Shown here: positions 53,037 to 61,413 of the stretch, piece by piece
How the letters are laid out: each line of letters begins with the position of its first letter
Position numbering within the stretch: the stretch's first letter is position 1
DNA from: Shewanella sp. MR-4
GTDB taxonomy: Bacteria; Pseudomonadota; Gammaproteobacteria; Enterobacterales; Shewanellaceae
Length of the DNA stretch: 64,000 nt
Direction of reading: 5' to 3'
NCBI RefSeq assembly: GCF_000014685.1
Contig: NC_008321.1
Span: 3,903,001 to 3,967,000, forward strand
Position numbers and translations under genes: made by a program
The notes under the pieces: generated by a model
Database searches by the model: none
What the model saw: only the letters and a program-made list of their open reading frames with translations
What the model was told of the DNA's origin: nothing

Positions 53037-53462
53037 ATGAAAGTCAGCGATATTATGAGCACTGAGGTCATCTGCATCAGCGATGGTGCTAGCCTGAAAG
53101 ATGCCCACCATTTAATGCAAACCCGCGGTGTGCGCCATTTACCTGTGATATCTGAAACCGACGGCACCTTAGTCGGCGTACTCACCCATAAGAAGATGAT
53201 CGCCAGCGTATTGTCTATGTTGAACAAATACGGCCAAGGCGCATTGGATCGCAAGGAACGCTACACTCCCATCGCGACTGTGATGGACAAAGACTGCCAG
53301 CACTTAACCGCCGATGAGCCTTTAAGCGTGGTAGTGGAATACTTTATCGACAACAAACTCGGCTGCTTACCCGTAGTAGATAACGATAAGAAAGTATTAG
53401 GGATCGTCACCTCTTCCGACTTTATTAAGCTCTGTCGTACCCTGCTGCAACAGCAAGCTTAA
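53037..53462 (+). CDS. CBS-pair domain protein
   Basis: 141 aa from ATG 53037 (AAGGAA about 9 nt upstream); an in-frame ATG at 52905 would add 44 residues unlike the family. Two CBS motifs: VSDIMSTEVICISDGASLKDAHHLMQ... near 2-60 and IATVMDKDCQHLTADEPLSVVVEYFIDNKLGCLPVVDN near 78-125. Such stand-alone pairs bind adenine nucleotides and report energy state to partners. No catalytic domain is fused. It is divergent from the phoD gene; the partner is unknown. Confidence 0.9.
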   Translation: MKVSDIMSTEVICISDGASLKDAHHLMQTRGVRHLPVISETDGTLVGVLTHKKMIASVLSMLNKYGQGALDRKERYTPIATVMDKDCQHLTADEPLSVVVEYFIDNKLGCLPVVDNDKKVLGIVTSSDFIKLCRTLLQQQA

Positions 53463-53545
53463 CGCCTAACATCATCACTCTTTCTCGCTGGCCCTCGGTT
53501 ATCAGGGCTGGCGAGAGTCATTATTTAACAATCCCAAGGAAGCAC

Positions 53546-54152
53546 GTGGCCAAGTTATTAACCCAAGAACAATTTATCCGCGCCTATGAATGCGCCGAAT
53601 TAGGCTGTATCACCAACCATGATCGCCTCGCCCAATTGCTCGCCGATCCCGATTATGACGCTTTACATGAATACAGCGCCTACTTTGGCAAAGCGGCGAC
53701 ACAAATCGTCTGTATCAGTGACTTACAAAGTATGGAGGAATTACATTTTGTCGCGGGTAACTTGAATTGGGATGACCATGATCCCGATATGGTGAGGGCG
53801 ATTATCGAACATCCGCTCTGCGATGCGGGTACCGCTTTATTGCTTCTACTGGTACGGACAAGGCTTTTATTACTCCACGCCACAGAGGCTAGACACGCCT
53901 TTTGGACAGCTATTCAAAACCATCACCGAACGCTTTGTTACGCGCGACTATGCCAGTTATAGAATCCATTTTGATCCGTTTAAAGAATGTTTTATGCCCT
54001 CATTAGAGGACGTCCTCACGAATGGATGCCAAATTCCAGGGGCCATTTTTGCCCCCTACAGCACCATGGAAATCGAAACCGATGCAGGGCATTCAAGGTA
54101 TCTACAATTTAAAAATGAGCAGCTGAAATCCGGCAAATGGGGCCAGCAATAA
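53546..54152 (+). pseudogene. DUF4274-like gene with a +1 frameshift
   Basis: The frame from GTG 53546 (AAGGA 5 nt upstream) encodes an N-terminal part with GNLNWDDHDPDMVRAIIEHPLCDAGTALL, which fits DUF4274 (WDD ... HPxCDxGTALLLF). After about 53842 the expected continuation FYWYGQGFYY is in the +1 frame, which stays open to 54152 (TPFGQLFKTITERF ... KSGKWGQQ). Deleting one base near 53843 joins the two into a protein of about 201 aa. Either a sequencing error or a real inactivation; the product as written would stop at 53962. Confidence 0.7.
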
Positions 54153-54193
54153 GCCCCGTTCTGTCTTTAAATAGAGCGCTTAAAGCCAAGCTA

Positions 54194-55564
54194 TTAACGT
54201 GATGAAACAGGCGTTGCTGGCGGAATACGGGTAAAACGCTGCCAGCGACCCGAGCGCCAACGGTGCACCATAATCAAGCCTCGCACCCATTCATCGGCCG
54301 CAACAGCAAGCCAAGCGGCCAGCACGCCATAACCTAAATGCAGCCCAAAGAACCAAGCCAATAGCACGCCAATTCCCCACATGCTAAACAGGCCCACGCG
54401 CACCGGAAACGCCACATCCCCCGCGCCTTTTAATGCCGAAATAATTACCAGATTAAAGACTCGGCCGGTTTCCAGCGCAATGGAACCCAATAGCAGGAGT
54501 GCGGTAAGTTGAATGACCTCAGGGTTTTCACTCAGCCAGCCCACTATGGTAAAACGCTGCCAATAAAAGGTTAACACTATGGCGAGGGAAGCAATAAAGC
54601 CCACAAGGCAATATTTTTGCACCCGCACAGTAATCTCATCGAACCATTGTTTACCGACGTAGTAACCGGTTTGAATTTGCGATGCCTGCCCAAGCGCCAC
54701 CGCAAAACAGTAAATAAAGCGGCTGATATTCAAACCATAGGTATAGGCGGTCAACGAGAGTGTGCCCATCTGACTAATAAAATAGATGATGGTCATCTGT
54801 GCCACGTTGTAGGACAGCATTTCGCCCGCATTGAGCAAACCTATGCGCATCACACTCCAATAGGTACTGCGCGGCAATAACTTCAACCTTGGCATCGGCA
54901 GCGGGATACCTTTACGGTGGATCACAGCCAGCATAATCAAGGCACCGATAATCTGGCTGGTTACAGTCGAAATCGCCACCCCAGTCACTCCATAAACCGG
55001 CAAACCAAAGGGAGAATAGAGGGCAATATAGTTACCGAGCACATTCATCAATCCCGTGCTGGAGGTGACTAACATGGCCGAGCGGGTAAAACCGTAGCTA
55101 CGTAAGATGGCGGCAAAGGCGATGTTCATCACCAGCCCAATACTTAAACTGCCGCAGATCAGCAGATAGTCATAACCATAGCCTGCGACCTCTGGCTCTA
55201 GGGCAAACAAACCGATAATGCCGTGGGCACCGAAAAACATCGATGCCCCCATAATCACGGCTAAGCCTAAACTTAAGGCCACACTGGCGACACCAATATC
55301 GGTTGCTTGCTGCGTCTGCCCCGCACCATTATTTTGGCTGATCAGAATGCTGGCGCCCGTGCTGACCATCATGGACATCACCATCATAAAAAACATCAAT
55401 TGGGTGGTGAGCCCCACTGCGGCGACGGCATTATCGGAATAATGGCTCAGCATAAAAATATCGCTGATCCCGAGTAAGGACTGCAGCAAGGTTTCGATAA
55501 AAATCGGCCAAGTGAGGGCTACAATGCCCATGCGTTGTTGCAGGGTTTTAGCTGATTTGGCCAC
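54194..55564 (-). CDS. MATE-family efflux transporter
   Basis: 456 aa with about 12 membrane helices in two similar halves, starting GIVALTWPIFIETLLQSLLGISDIFMLSHYSDNAVAAVGL, which is the MATE N-half signature. It exports cationic drugs or dyes in exchange for Na+ or H+; the substrate is not predictable. No regulator is adjacent. Stand-alone gene; the region to 55866 holds its promoter. Confidence 0.9.
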   Translation of the reverse strand: MAKSAKTLQQRMGIVALTWPIFIETLLQSLLGISDIFMLSHYSDNAVAAVGLTTQLMFFMMVMSMMVSTGASILISQNNGAGQTQQATDIGVASVALSLGLAVIMGASMFFGAHGIIGLFALEPEVAGYGYDYLLICGSLSIGLVMNIAFAAILRSYGFTRSAMLVTSSTGLMNVLGNYIALYSPFGLPVYGVTGVAISTVTSQIIGALIMLAVIHRKGIPLPMPRLKLLPRSTYWSVMRIGLLNAGEMLSYNVAQMTIIYFISQMGTLSLTAYTYGLNISRFIYCFAVALGQASQIQTGYYVGKQWFDEITVRVQKYCLVGFIASLAIVLTFYWQRFTIVGWLSENPEVIQLTALLLLGSIALETGRVFNLVIISALKGAGDVAFPVRVGLFSMWGIGVLLAWFFGLHLGYGVLAAWLAVAADEWVRGLIMVHRWRSGRWQRFTRIPPATPVSSR

Positions 55565-55866
55565 GTTCTATCCTTACCGCTGGAAGACAAGTGAAATAGC
55601 AATAACACGCCAAGGTTGGCGAACGGTAATTTTCTTACATTTTTAGATTGTGCTCAATCTTTCATTACAACCAAACTGACCGCTGCAACCGTATTCATTG
55701 GCGATGCCTCCATCAACAAGTTTTATCAACAAGTGCTAATCAACTGAAATAGATGGAGTTAATAGCAAATCAGCCAATACACTACCCTTTTCAACATTGA
55801 GCCGATACACTTTGCCGACCACAAGGGGCGATAAGCGCTCACCGAATATATTCAGGGAAACTGCAC
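55565..55866. other. Divergent intergenic region, 302 bp
   Basis: Between the MATE gene (leftward) and the esterase (rightward). No additional gene or recognised site. Confidence 0.5.
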
Positions 55867-56781
55867 ATGAGCCAACTCTATTTAGAAGACGGAATTAAAC
55901 AATTGGTGAGCGAGTTTATCGCCGCAGGTTGCCCTTCGGTGCGCGAGCAAAGCCTTGAGGAACGTCGTCAAGGGTATATCGCCAGCACGGTATTGGCTGG
56001 CGAGCCGGAAGCGGTGTTTGAGGTCAAAACCTTATCCCTTGAAAGCATAGAATTAACCCTATTTAAGCCCTCGGCGGACAACAACTTACCCGTAGTCATT
56101 TACTATCACGGCGGCTGTTTTGTCAGTGGCGGCATCGCCACCCATAACCAACAACTGCGTAAAATCGCCAATGATTCTGGCGCGTTAGTGGTGGCGGTCA
56201 GCTATCGTCTCGCCCCTGAGCATGTGTACCCCGCCGCCCATGACGATGCCTTCAATGCAGCCAATCTCGTGCAGCAACATTGCCAGCAATGGGGCGGGGA
56301 CAACACCAATATCACTCTGATGGGCGACAGCGCCGGCGGCCATTTAGCCTTAGTCACTTGCCTGCGATTAAAATCAAAAGGGCAATGGTTACCTAAAAAA
56401 CAAGTGCTTATCTATCCTATGTTGGATGCGACCGCCAAAAGTCAGAGCTATATCGACAATGGCGACAAGTACATTATCACCCGCGACACGCTGCTCACGG
56501 GCTTTGATATGTACCTCGATTGGCACCCCAGAACCGATGTCGAAGCCAGCCCACTTCGCAGCCAAGAGTTAGAAGGTTTACCCGAAACCCATATCATTAC
56601 CGCCGAGTTCGATCCCCTGTTAGATGAGGGTGAACAGCTATTCCGTAACCTGTTGGATGCGGGCGTAAATGCCCATTGCCGCCGTTATTTAGGGGTGATC
56701 CATGGCTTCTTCCAACTCGCTGGTGTCAGCCAATCGGCGCGGGATGCCATGGTGCAGGTAACCCATATTATTCGCGCTTAA
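55867..56781 (+). CDS. HSL-family alpha/beta hydrolase (carboxylesterase)
   Basis: 304 aa, no signal peptide. Motifs in order: YYHGGCF (oxyanion, about 79-85, with Cys in place of the third Gly of HGGG), SYRLAPEHVYPAAHDDA, nucleophile Ser in MGDSAGGHLAL (about 156), acid in AEFDPLLDEG and His in GVIHGFF. This is the second HSL-type esterase of the window; it has no coupled transporter. Its physiological ester is unknown. AGGGAAA precedes ATG 55867. Confidence 0.85.
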   Translation: MSQLYLEDGIKQLVSEFIAAGCPSVREQSLEERRQGYIASTVLAGEPEAVFEVKTLSLESIELTLFKPSADNNLPVVIYYHGGCFVSGGIATHNQQLRKIANDSGALVVAVSYRLAPEHVYPAAHDDAFNAANLVQQHCQQWGGDNTNITLMGDSAGGHLALVTCLRLKSKGQWLPKKQVLIYPMLDATAKSQSYIDNGDKYIITRDTLLTGFDMYLDWHPRTDVEASPLRSQELEGLPETHIITAEFDPLLDEGEQLFRNLLDAGVNAHCRRYLGVIHGFFQLAGVSQSARDAMVQVTHIIRA

Positions 56782-56875
56782 CCTGCTTAAGCCGCATGCC
56801 TTAATGCTTGGCATGCGGCTATAGAATCCATTCAACAAACAACCCATTGCATGATAACGCAATGATCAAACGACG

Positions 56876-57358
56876 CTATTTCGTCTCTGGCCGACTCAGT
56901 TTGTGGATCACGTCTTGATGCTGCGGATACATGGCCCGCAAAGCTTCTTGGCTAAACAATTCAAAGTCATCGAAGGTAAAACCGGGTGACACCATACAGC
57001 CCACCAGCGAAAACCCTGGTTGATTCATGGCCGAGCCAAAAATACAGCCCTTAGGCACTAAAAACTGTGGCCTTTCGCCCGCGGCTAAATCCAGCCCCAA
57101 CTGCGCCGTGGTCAGCTCGCCCTCGGGGGAAATCATATAAATCGTCAGGGATTGACCCGCATGGAAATACCACATCTCATCGGCCGTGAGTCGATGAAAA
57201 TGCGACACTTCGCCGGTTCGCAGTAAGAAATAAATGCTGCTCCACAGCTGACGACTCGGATCAAAAGCCGATTCTGAGCGATAGGAAGAACGGTAATATC
57301 CGCCTTCTACATGCTGCTCAAGTTCTAAATACTGAATAAAATCATCTGCATTCTGCAT
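56876..57358 (-). CDS. DUF985-type cupin
   Basis: 160 aa from ATG 57358 (GGAG 8 nt upstream; the longer start at 57376 would overlap that site). A single cupin barrel: EGGYYRSSYRS near 18-28, SSIYFLL and HFHRLTADEMWYFHAG near 54-70, LVPKGCIFGS, then GFSLVGCMVSPGFTFDDFEL. This is the DUF985 (Cupin_5) pattern. Metal-binding His and Glu residues are present, so a small-molecule or sugar-nucleotide role is possible, but none is proven. Confidence 0.85.
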   Translation of the reverse strand: MQNADDFIQYLELEQHVEGGYYRSSYRSESAFDPSRQLWSSIYFLLRTGEVSHFHRLTADEMWYFHAGQSLTIYMISPEGELTTAQLGLDLAAGERPQFLVPKGCIFGSAMNQPGFSLVGCMVSPGFTFDDFELFSQEALRAMYPQHQDVIHKLSRPETK

Positions 57359-57440
57359 CTTTACTACTCCATTCATTTTCAGAATTTGTATCTTGGCTAA
57401 TACCTTTTTTAAGAAGATGTTAGAACCATGACCAAAATCA

Positions 57441-57462
57441 AATAATAATTATTCTCATTTAC
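57441..57462 (+). promoter_or_regulatory. Fur-box-like site
   Basis: AATAATTATTCTCATTTAC (57444-57462) agrees with the 19-bp Fur consensus at 13 positions, and a second overlapping alignment begins at 57441. It lies 40-60 bp upstream of the TonB receptor start, so iron repression of the receptor-thioredoxin pair is likely. Confidence 0.6.
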
Positions 57463-57501
57463 ATATAATGCTGCCACTTGTAATTTTACGGAGAAATGAG
57501 A

Positions 57502-59664
57502 GTGAAGCCTACTTACCTTGCCATCCTGTTAGCAGCCCTACTACATCCCCCCTTGGCCAGCGCAGACGAAGTGAACCAACCTGAACTGGATAAAATCGAG
57601 CGCGTGAGTGTTGTCGGCGTAAGACAACGATTAGAGCAAGCCGGAACCTTGGCTAACACTATCATGAAAACCGAAGTCATCGACGCCAGCGTGATTGAGA
57701 ACAAAAATGCCGTTAACCTCTCCGAGGCGATTGATAATTCCCCCGGCGTCAAAGTCTCCAACGAATGCTCTATGTGTGGGGTTAAGCGGATTATGCTCAA
57801 CGGCATGAAAGGTGAGCAAACCACGATTTTGGTCGATGGTTTACCCGTACACACCATGATCTCGGGCTATTATGCGGTCGATGCCATTCCAACAACTGGG
57901 GTGGAACGGATTGAAGTTGCCCGTGGTGCGGGCGCATCCTTAATTGCCCCCGAAGCCATTGGCGGCACCATTAATATTGTCAGCTACGAGCCCACAGAAA
58001 ACGGCGCAGAGTTGGATATCTCCGCCGGTGAAAATGGCTACCGTAAACTGGGTTTTCTCGGTAAAGGCGTGACCCAAGATGGCCGCACCCGCGCGACACT
58101 CGTTGCCCAATATGATGATAGAGATCAAGCCGATGCGGACAATAACAAAGTCAACGAAGCACCGATGCAGGAAAACCGCAGCCTGACCGCTCGAGTCTCC
58201 CACGATGTGACCGATACCGATAACTTAGTGATGCGCGTCGCCAATATTCAATCGGAAATTTTCGGTGGCCCTATGTTAGGCAGCACCTTTGCCGATGGCG
58301 TCGCTTCTAGTACGGGGAACGTGTTATCCGGCTACGATGGTCAGTCGAGCGAGCCACAACAGCTGTTTGAAGATGGTGATGTGCGTAAGCGCTACACAGG
58401 AAAAGCCTGGGAAACCACCGAATGGATTAAAACCCAGCGTAACGAGGCCTCACTCGCTTGGCTGAGGGAATTTAACGACAACTGGAACATGCACCTTACC
58501 GCCAGTTACGCCGACCATAAGCAGGACTCCTTCTATGAAGGCTTCGACTACACCGCCGATGATAAGATGTGGTTCTTCGACGCGCGCTTTAACTATCTTT
58601 TGACCGATAGCCAACTACTCACCTTCGGCGCCGACTTACGCACAGAGGAAATGCGCTCCCATTCCCGCTCGGGCAGTGCCAACCCTGACTATGTTTCCGA
58701 CTCCTTTGACTATGATGTAAAAGGCGTTTATCTACAGGACACTTGGCAAGCCACTGAGTCTTTAGAAGTTGCAATGGCGCTGCGTTACGATACTATCAGC
58801 GCCGATTTTACCGATCCTAACAAACCCGGCACCGAACTCGATGAGTCGATTCTGTCTCCTAGGGTCGACATTCGTCTGCGCCACAATGATGAGTGGACTT
58901 CACGCCTATCCGCAGGTCGCGGCTATCGCGCGCCATTATCCTTCTTTGAAACCGACCACGGCATCTTAGACGGATCACTCGGCTTTGACATCGATATCGA
59001 CGAGCTAGAACGCTCCAACTCAGCCAACTATGCCCTGAGCTACGAGGGCGAGCGTCTCACCTCGACCGCCTCGATTGCCTGGACCGAAGTCGAGCATTTA
59101 GCGGCATTAACCACCAACGACCATGGTATTCCTTTGCTGACCCAACTCGATGAAAAAGCAAGGGTTATTACCAGCGATATCGCCCTAGGCTATCGTTTGA
59201 CCGACGATATGAGTCTAAGCCTAACAGCCGAGCATTTTGATTATGACTCTGTCTTTAAATCCTCCTATGCCATTGCACCTGTTGAAAAACGGGTCACGCT
59301 CAGCATGGATTGGGACGTGAATGACTGGGAAATCTTTGCCAACCTAGTATGGATTGGTAGTCGCGATCTGTCCGACTTTGGCTACGAAGGCTATAACCGC
59401 CTCGATGCCAATGGCCAAGTCGACCCTAGCTCGAAAAAGACCACGGATGCCCCCTCTTACGTGACTTTAGATTTAAAGGTCAGTTATCAGCTTAACGATA
59501 CCCTGTCGCTCTACACTGGGGTCAGCAACCTGTTTGACTACACCCAAGCGGGAGATGAAGAAACACCGCTATTTTACGATGCGGAAGGCGCCTTCGACGT
59601 GGGCTATATCTATGGCCCACTGCGAGGCAGAGAGATCTATGCAGGCATGAAGTTTAGCTTCTAA
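57502..59664 (+). CDS. TonB-dependent receptor with CxxC in the plug
   Basis: 720 aa. I prefer GTG 57502 (GGAG with 8-nt spacing) over ATG 57496 (2-nt spacing). Signal peptide to about 20 (LAS-AD), TonB-box-like ERVSVVG, plug (about 50-165) and a barrel ending GMKFSF. The plug contains SNECSMCGVKRIMLNGMKG: two cysteines, Cys89 and Cys92, where iron-siderophore receptors normally have none. VDGLPVHTMISGYYAVDAIP and EIARGAGASLIAPEAIGG-type segments place it in a small receptor subgroup whose ligand I do not know. The stop overlaps the start of the thioredoxin-like gene by one base (TAATG), implying translational coupling. Fur-type site upstream. Confidence 0.85.
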   Translation: MKPTYLAILLAALLHPPLASADEVNQPELDKIERVSVVGVRQRLEQAGTLANTIMKTEVIDASVIENKNAVNLSEAIDNSPGVKVSNECSMCGVKRIMLNGMKGEQTTILVDGLPVHTMISGYYAVDAIPTTGVERIEVARGAGASLIAPEAIGGTINIVSYEPTENGAELDISAGENGYRKLGFLGKGVTQDGRTRATLVAQYDDRDQADADNNKVNEAPMQENRSLTARVSHDVTDTDNLVMRVANIQSEIFGGPMLGSTFADGVASSTGNVLSGYDGQSSEPQQLFEDGDVRKRYTGKAWETTEWIKTQRNEASLAWLREFNDNWNMHLTASYADHKQDSFYEGFDYTADDKMWFFDARFNYLLTDSQLLTFGADLRTEEMRSHSRSGSANPDYVSDSFDYDVKGVYLQDTWQATESLEVAMALRYDTISADFTDPNKPGTELDESILSPRVDIRLRHNDEWTSRLSAGRGYRAPLSFFETDHGILDGSLGFDIDIDELERSNSANYALSYEGERLTSTASIAWTEVEHLAALTTNDHGIPLLTQLDEKARVITSDIALGYRLTDDMSLSLTAEHFDYDSVFKSSYAIAPVEKRVTLSMDWDVNDWEIFANLVWIGSRDLSDFGYEGYNRLDANGQVDPSSKKTTDAPSYVTLDLKVSYQLNDTLSLYTGVSNLFDYTQAGDEETPLFYDAEGAFDVGYIYGPLRGREIYAGMKFSF

Positions 59665-60125
59665 TGCAGCGCACTCTTCTCCTTATGCTGTTGTGCTGCG
59701 CCCTGCCGTTATCGGCGGCGCAGCTCACCCGCGACTATCAGTTTCAAGCTTTGCGGGGTCAGCAAGTGACCGACTTGTCGCATCTCGAGGGGCAAGCCAC
59801 GGCATTGATGTTTTTCGAGCCTGAATGCCCTTGGTGTATCAAGCAGGCCAGTGTACTCAAGCAGCTGCATCAAAGCTGTCGTCAACCGATTCAACCCGTG
59901 GCGCTTGGGGTCAACGGGGATAACTTAGCCTTAAAACGTGCCCTGTTTAGGTTGAATTTTCCCTTTGAGGCCTACCGTGCGCCGCCCGCCTTGCTACAGG
60001 AGATGGGCGGCATTCCCGCCACGCCAATCCTGCTGCTGCTCAATACCAAGGGAGAATTAATCAAAGGCTATCGCGGTTTTACCGATGAAGCAGAACTTAA
60101 GGCTCAACTCTGTCGCGCAAGTTAA
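59664..60125 (+). CDS. Periplasmic thioredoxin-like (TlpA/ResA-type) protein
   Basis: 153 aa. Signal peptide to about 18-19 (LSA-AQ) and a thioredoxin fold: FFEPECPWCIKQ with redox pair Cys55 and Cys58, and cis-Pro in GIPATP. There is no membrane anchor. The CPWC active site is unusual (typical values are CGPC for thioredoxins and CxxC with other residues for TlpA). Four extra cysteines (two in the signal peptide, one in QSCRQP, one in QLCRAS) lie elsewhere. It begins one base before the receptor gene ends, so both are made together; it may reduce or load the receptor's plug disulfide or a ligand bound through thiols. Confidence 0.85.
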   Translation: MQRTLLLMLLCCALPLSAAQLTRDYQFQALRGQQVTDLSHLEGQATALMFFEPECPWCIKQASVLKQLHQSCRQPIQPVALGVNGDNLALKRALFRLNFPFEAYRAPPALLQEMGGIPATPILLLLNTKGELIKGYRGFTDEAELKAQLCRAS

Positions 60126-60419
60126 TATCAACATAATTTAATCTATTGTTTTCAATCAGAGTTTTGTTTTCTTCGCTTAAAGAATACGCTATCCTGATTG
60201 GAAGCAATAGGTTTCACCTTACGAAATCAACGCTTATCTACACTGTTCATTACCAACATCAGATACACTTAGAGTGTTACTCCGGCTCATGCCTAGGCTC
60301 GAAAAAATCCACCTGGGTAGATGATTTGGAGTAATTGCAGTAACAGGTGTGATAACAGATTAGAAGCAAACAAAAGCGCTTCTATCTATTAGACCCTTTA
60401 ACGAATAGGGGCTTGTTTG

Positions 60420-61328
60420 ATGGTCAATGTTGAACAAATGGCTTTAGTGCTGGACGCGCTACCCGATCCGGCGTTTATTCTTTCCAAGAGTGGCCGCTAT
60501 GTTGCCGTGTTTGGCGGCAAAGATGCGCGTTATTACCACGATGGCAGCGGATTAATCGGCCTCTCCCTCGGTGATGTACTCAACGCTGAAAAGACCGCTT
60601 ACTACCTTAATATCATTGAACAAGCCTTAGATAGCCGTAAGTTGCTGATCGAGGAATATGAGCTCAGTAATAAGGATGTCAAAGGCTTACCCGATAACGG
60701 CCCTGCCCAACCTATCTGGTTTGAGGGGCGTATTCAGGCGTTAGATTTTCTCGTCGATAACGAACCCGTCGTCCTCTGGGTCGCCAGCAATATTTCCAAA
60801 CGCCATAAACTGGAATTACAACTGCGGCAATTAAGCGATACCGACCAACTGACCGGGCTCTATAACCGCCGTCGTTTAGACCGTGATTTACAACTACTCT
60901 TCGACACCTTTAGCCGACATCACATTCCCGCCTCGATCTTAGTCTTAGATCTGGACCACTTAAAACGGATCAACGATCAACTCGGCCACCAAGCAGGGGA
61001 TCGGGTGATCATAGCCGTCGCCGAAGCCTGCCAACAACAATTTAGAAAGACCGACAGCGCCTACCGTTTTGGTGGCGATGAATTTGTGATTGCCCTGCCT
61101 GGGGTTGAGCATGACCAAGCCATAGTGTTTGCCGAATACCTCTGTGACTGCTGCTTTAAAGCATTGCAAAAACTGTCAGTAAAGGGGTTGTTTGCCACCG
61201 TCAGCATAGGTGTCGCGAGTATAGAGGCGGGCGATAAATCCTATGAAGACACCCTAAAACGCGCCGATGCCGCGCTCTATCAAGCCAAGCGAGATGGTAA
61301 GAATCGCGTTATTGCCAATAGCGCTTAA
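60420..61328 (+). CDS. PAS-GGDEF diguanylate cyclase
   Basis: 302 aa from ATG 60420 (AGGGG about 8 nt upstream). N-terminal PAS-like domain (about 5-130; ALPDPAFILSKSGRYVAVFGG), a short linker helix, then GGDEF domain (about 145-300) with DTDQLTGLYNRRRLD, the intact catalytic GGDEF in RFGGDEFVIA and KADAALYQAKRDGKNRV. It makes cyclic di-GMP. No RxxD inhibitory site was recognised before the GGDEF motif. No transmembrane segment, so a cytoplasmic sensor. A terminator follows. The gene is separated from the thioredoxin-like gene by about 290 bp with nothing recognised. Confidence 0.93.
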   Translation: MVNVEQMALVLDALPDPAFILSKSGRYVAVFGGKDARYYHDGSGLIGLSLGDVLNAEKTAYYLNIIEQALDSRKLLIEEYELSNKDVKGLPDNGPAQPIWFEGRIQALDFLVDNEPVVLWVASNISKRHKLELQLRQLSDTDQLTGLYNRRRLDRDLQLLFDTFSRHHIPASILVLDLDHLKRINDQLGHQAGDRVIIAVAEACQQQFRKTDSAYRFGGDEFVIALPGVEHDQAIVFAEYLCDCCFKALQKLSVKGLFATVSIGVASIEAGDKSYEDTLKRADAALYQAKRDGKNRVIANSA

Positions 61329-61356
61329 GGCTGTATATCCTTGGCAAACAACCATT

Positions 61357-61384
61357 AAAAAAGCGAACCTAGGTTCGCTTTTTT
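61357..61384. terminator. Bidirectional terminator
   Basis: A perfect 28-bp palindrome, AAAAAAGCGAACCT and its complement, ending the diguanylate cyclase gene and the convergent OsmC-YcaO gene. Confidence 0.95.
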
Positions 61385-61413
61385 ATACACATCAGATTCT
61401 TAGACGTTTGCTA

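Noticed and set aside
53546..54152. Programmed ribosomal frameshifting in the DUF4274-like gene
   Set aside because: No slippery heptamer or downstream structure typical of such sites was seen at the junction; a simple insertion explains it better.
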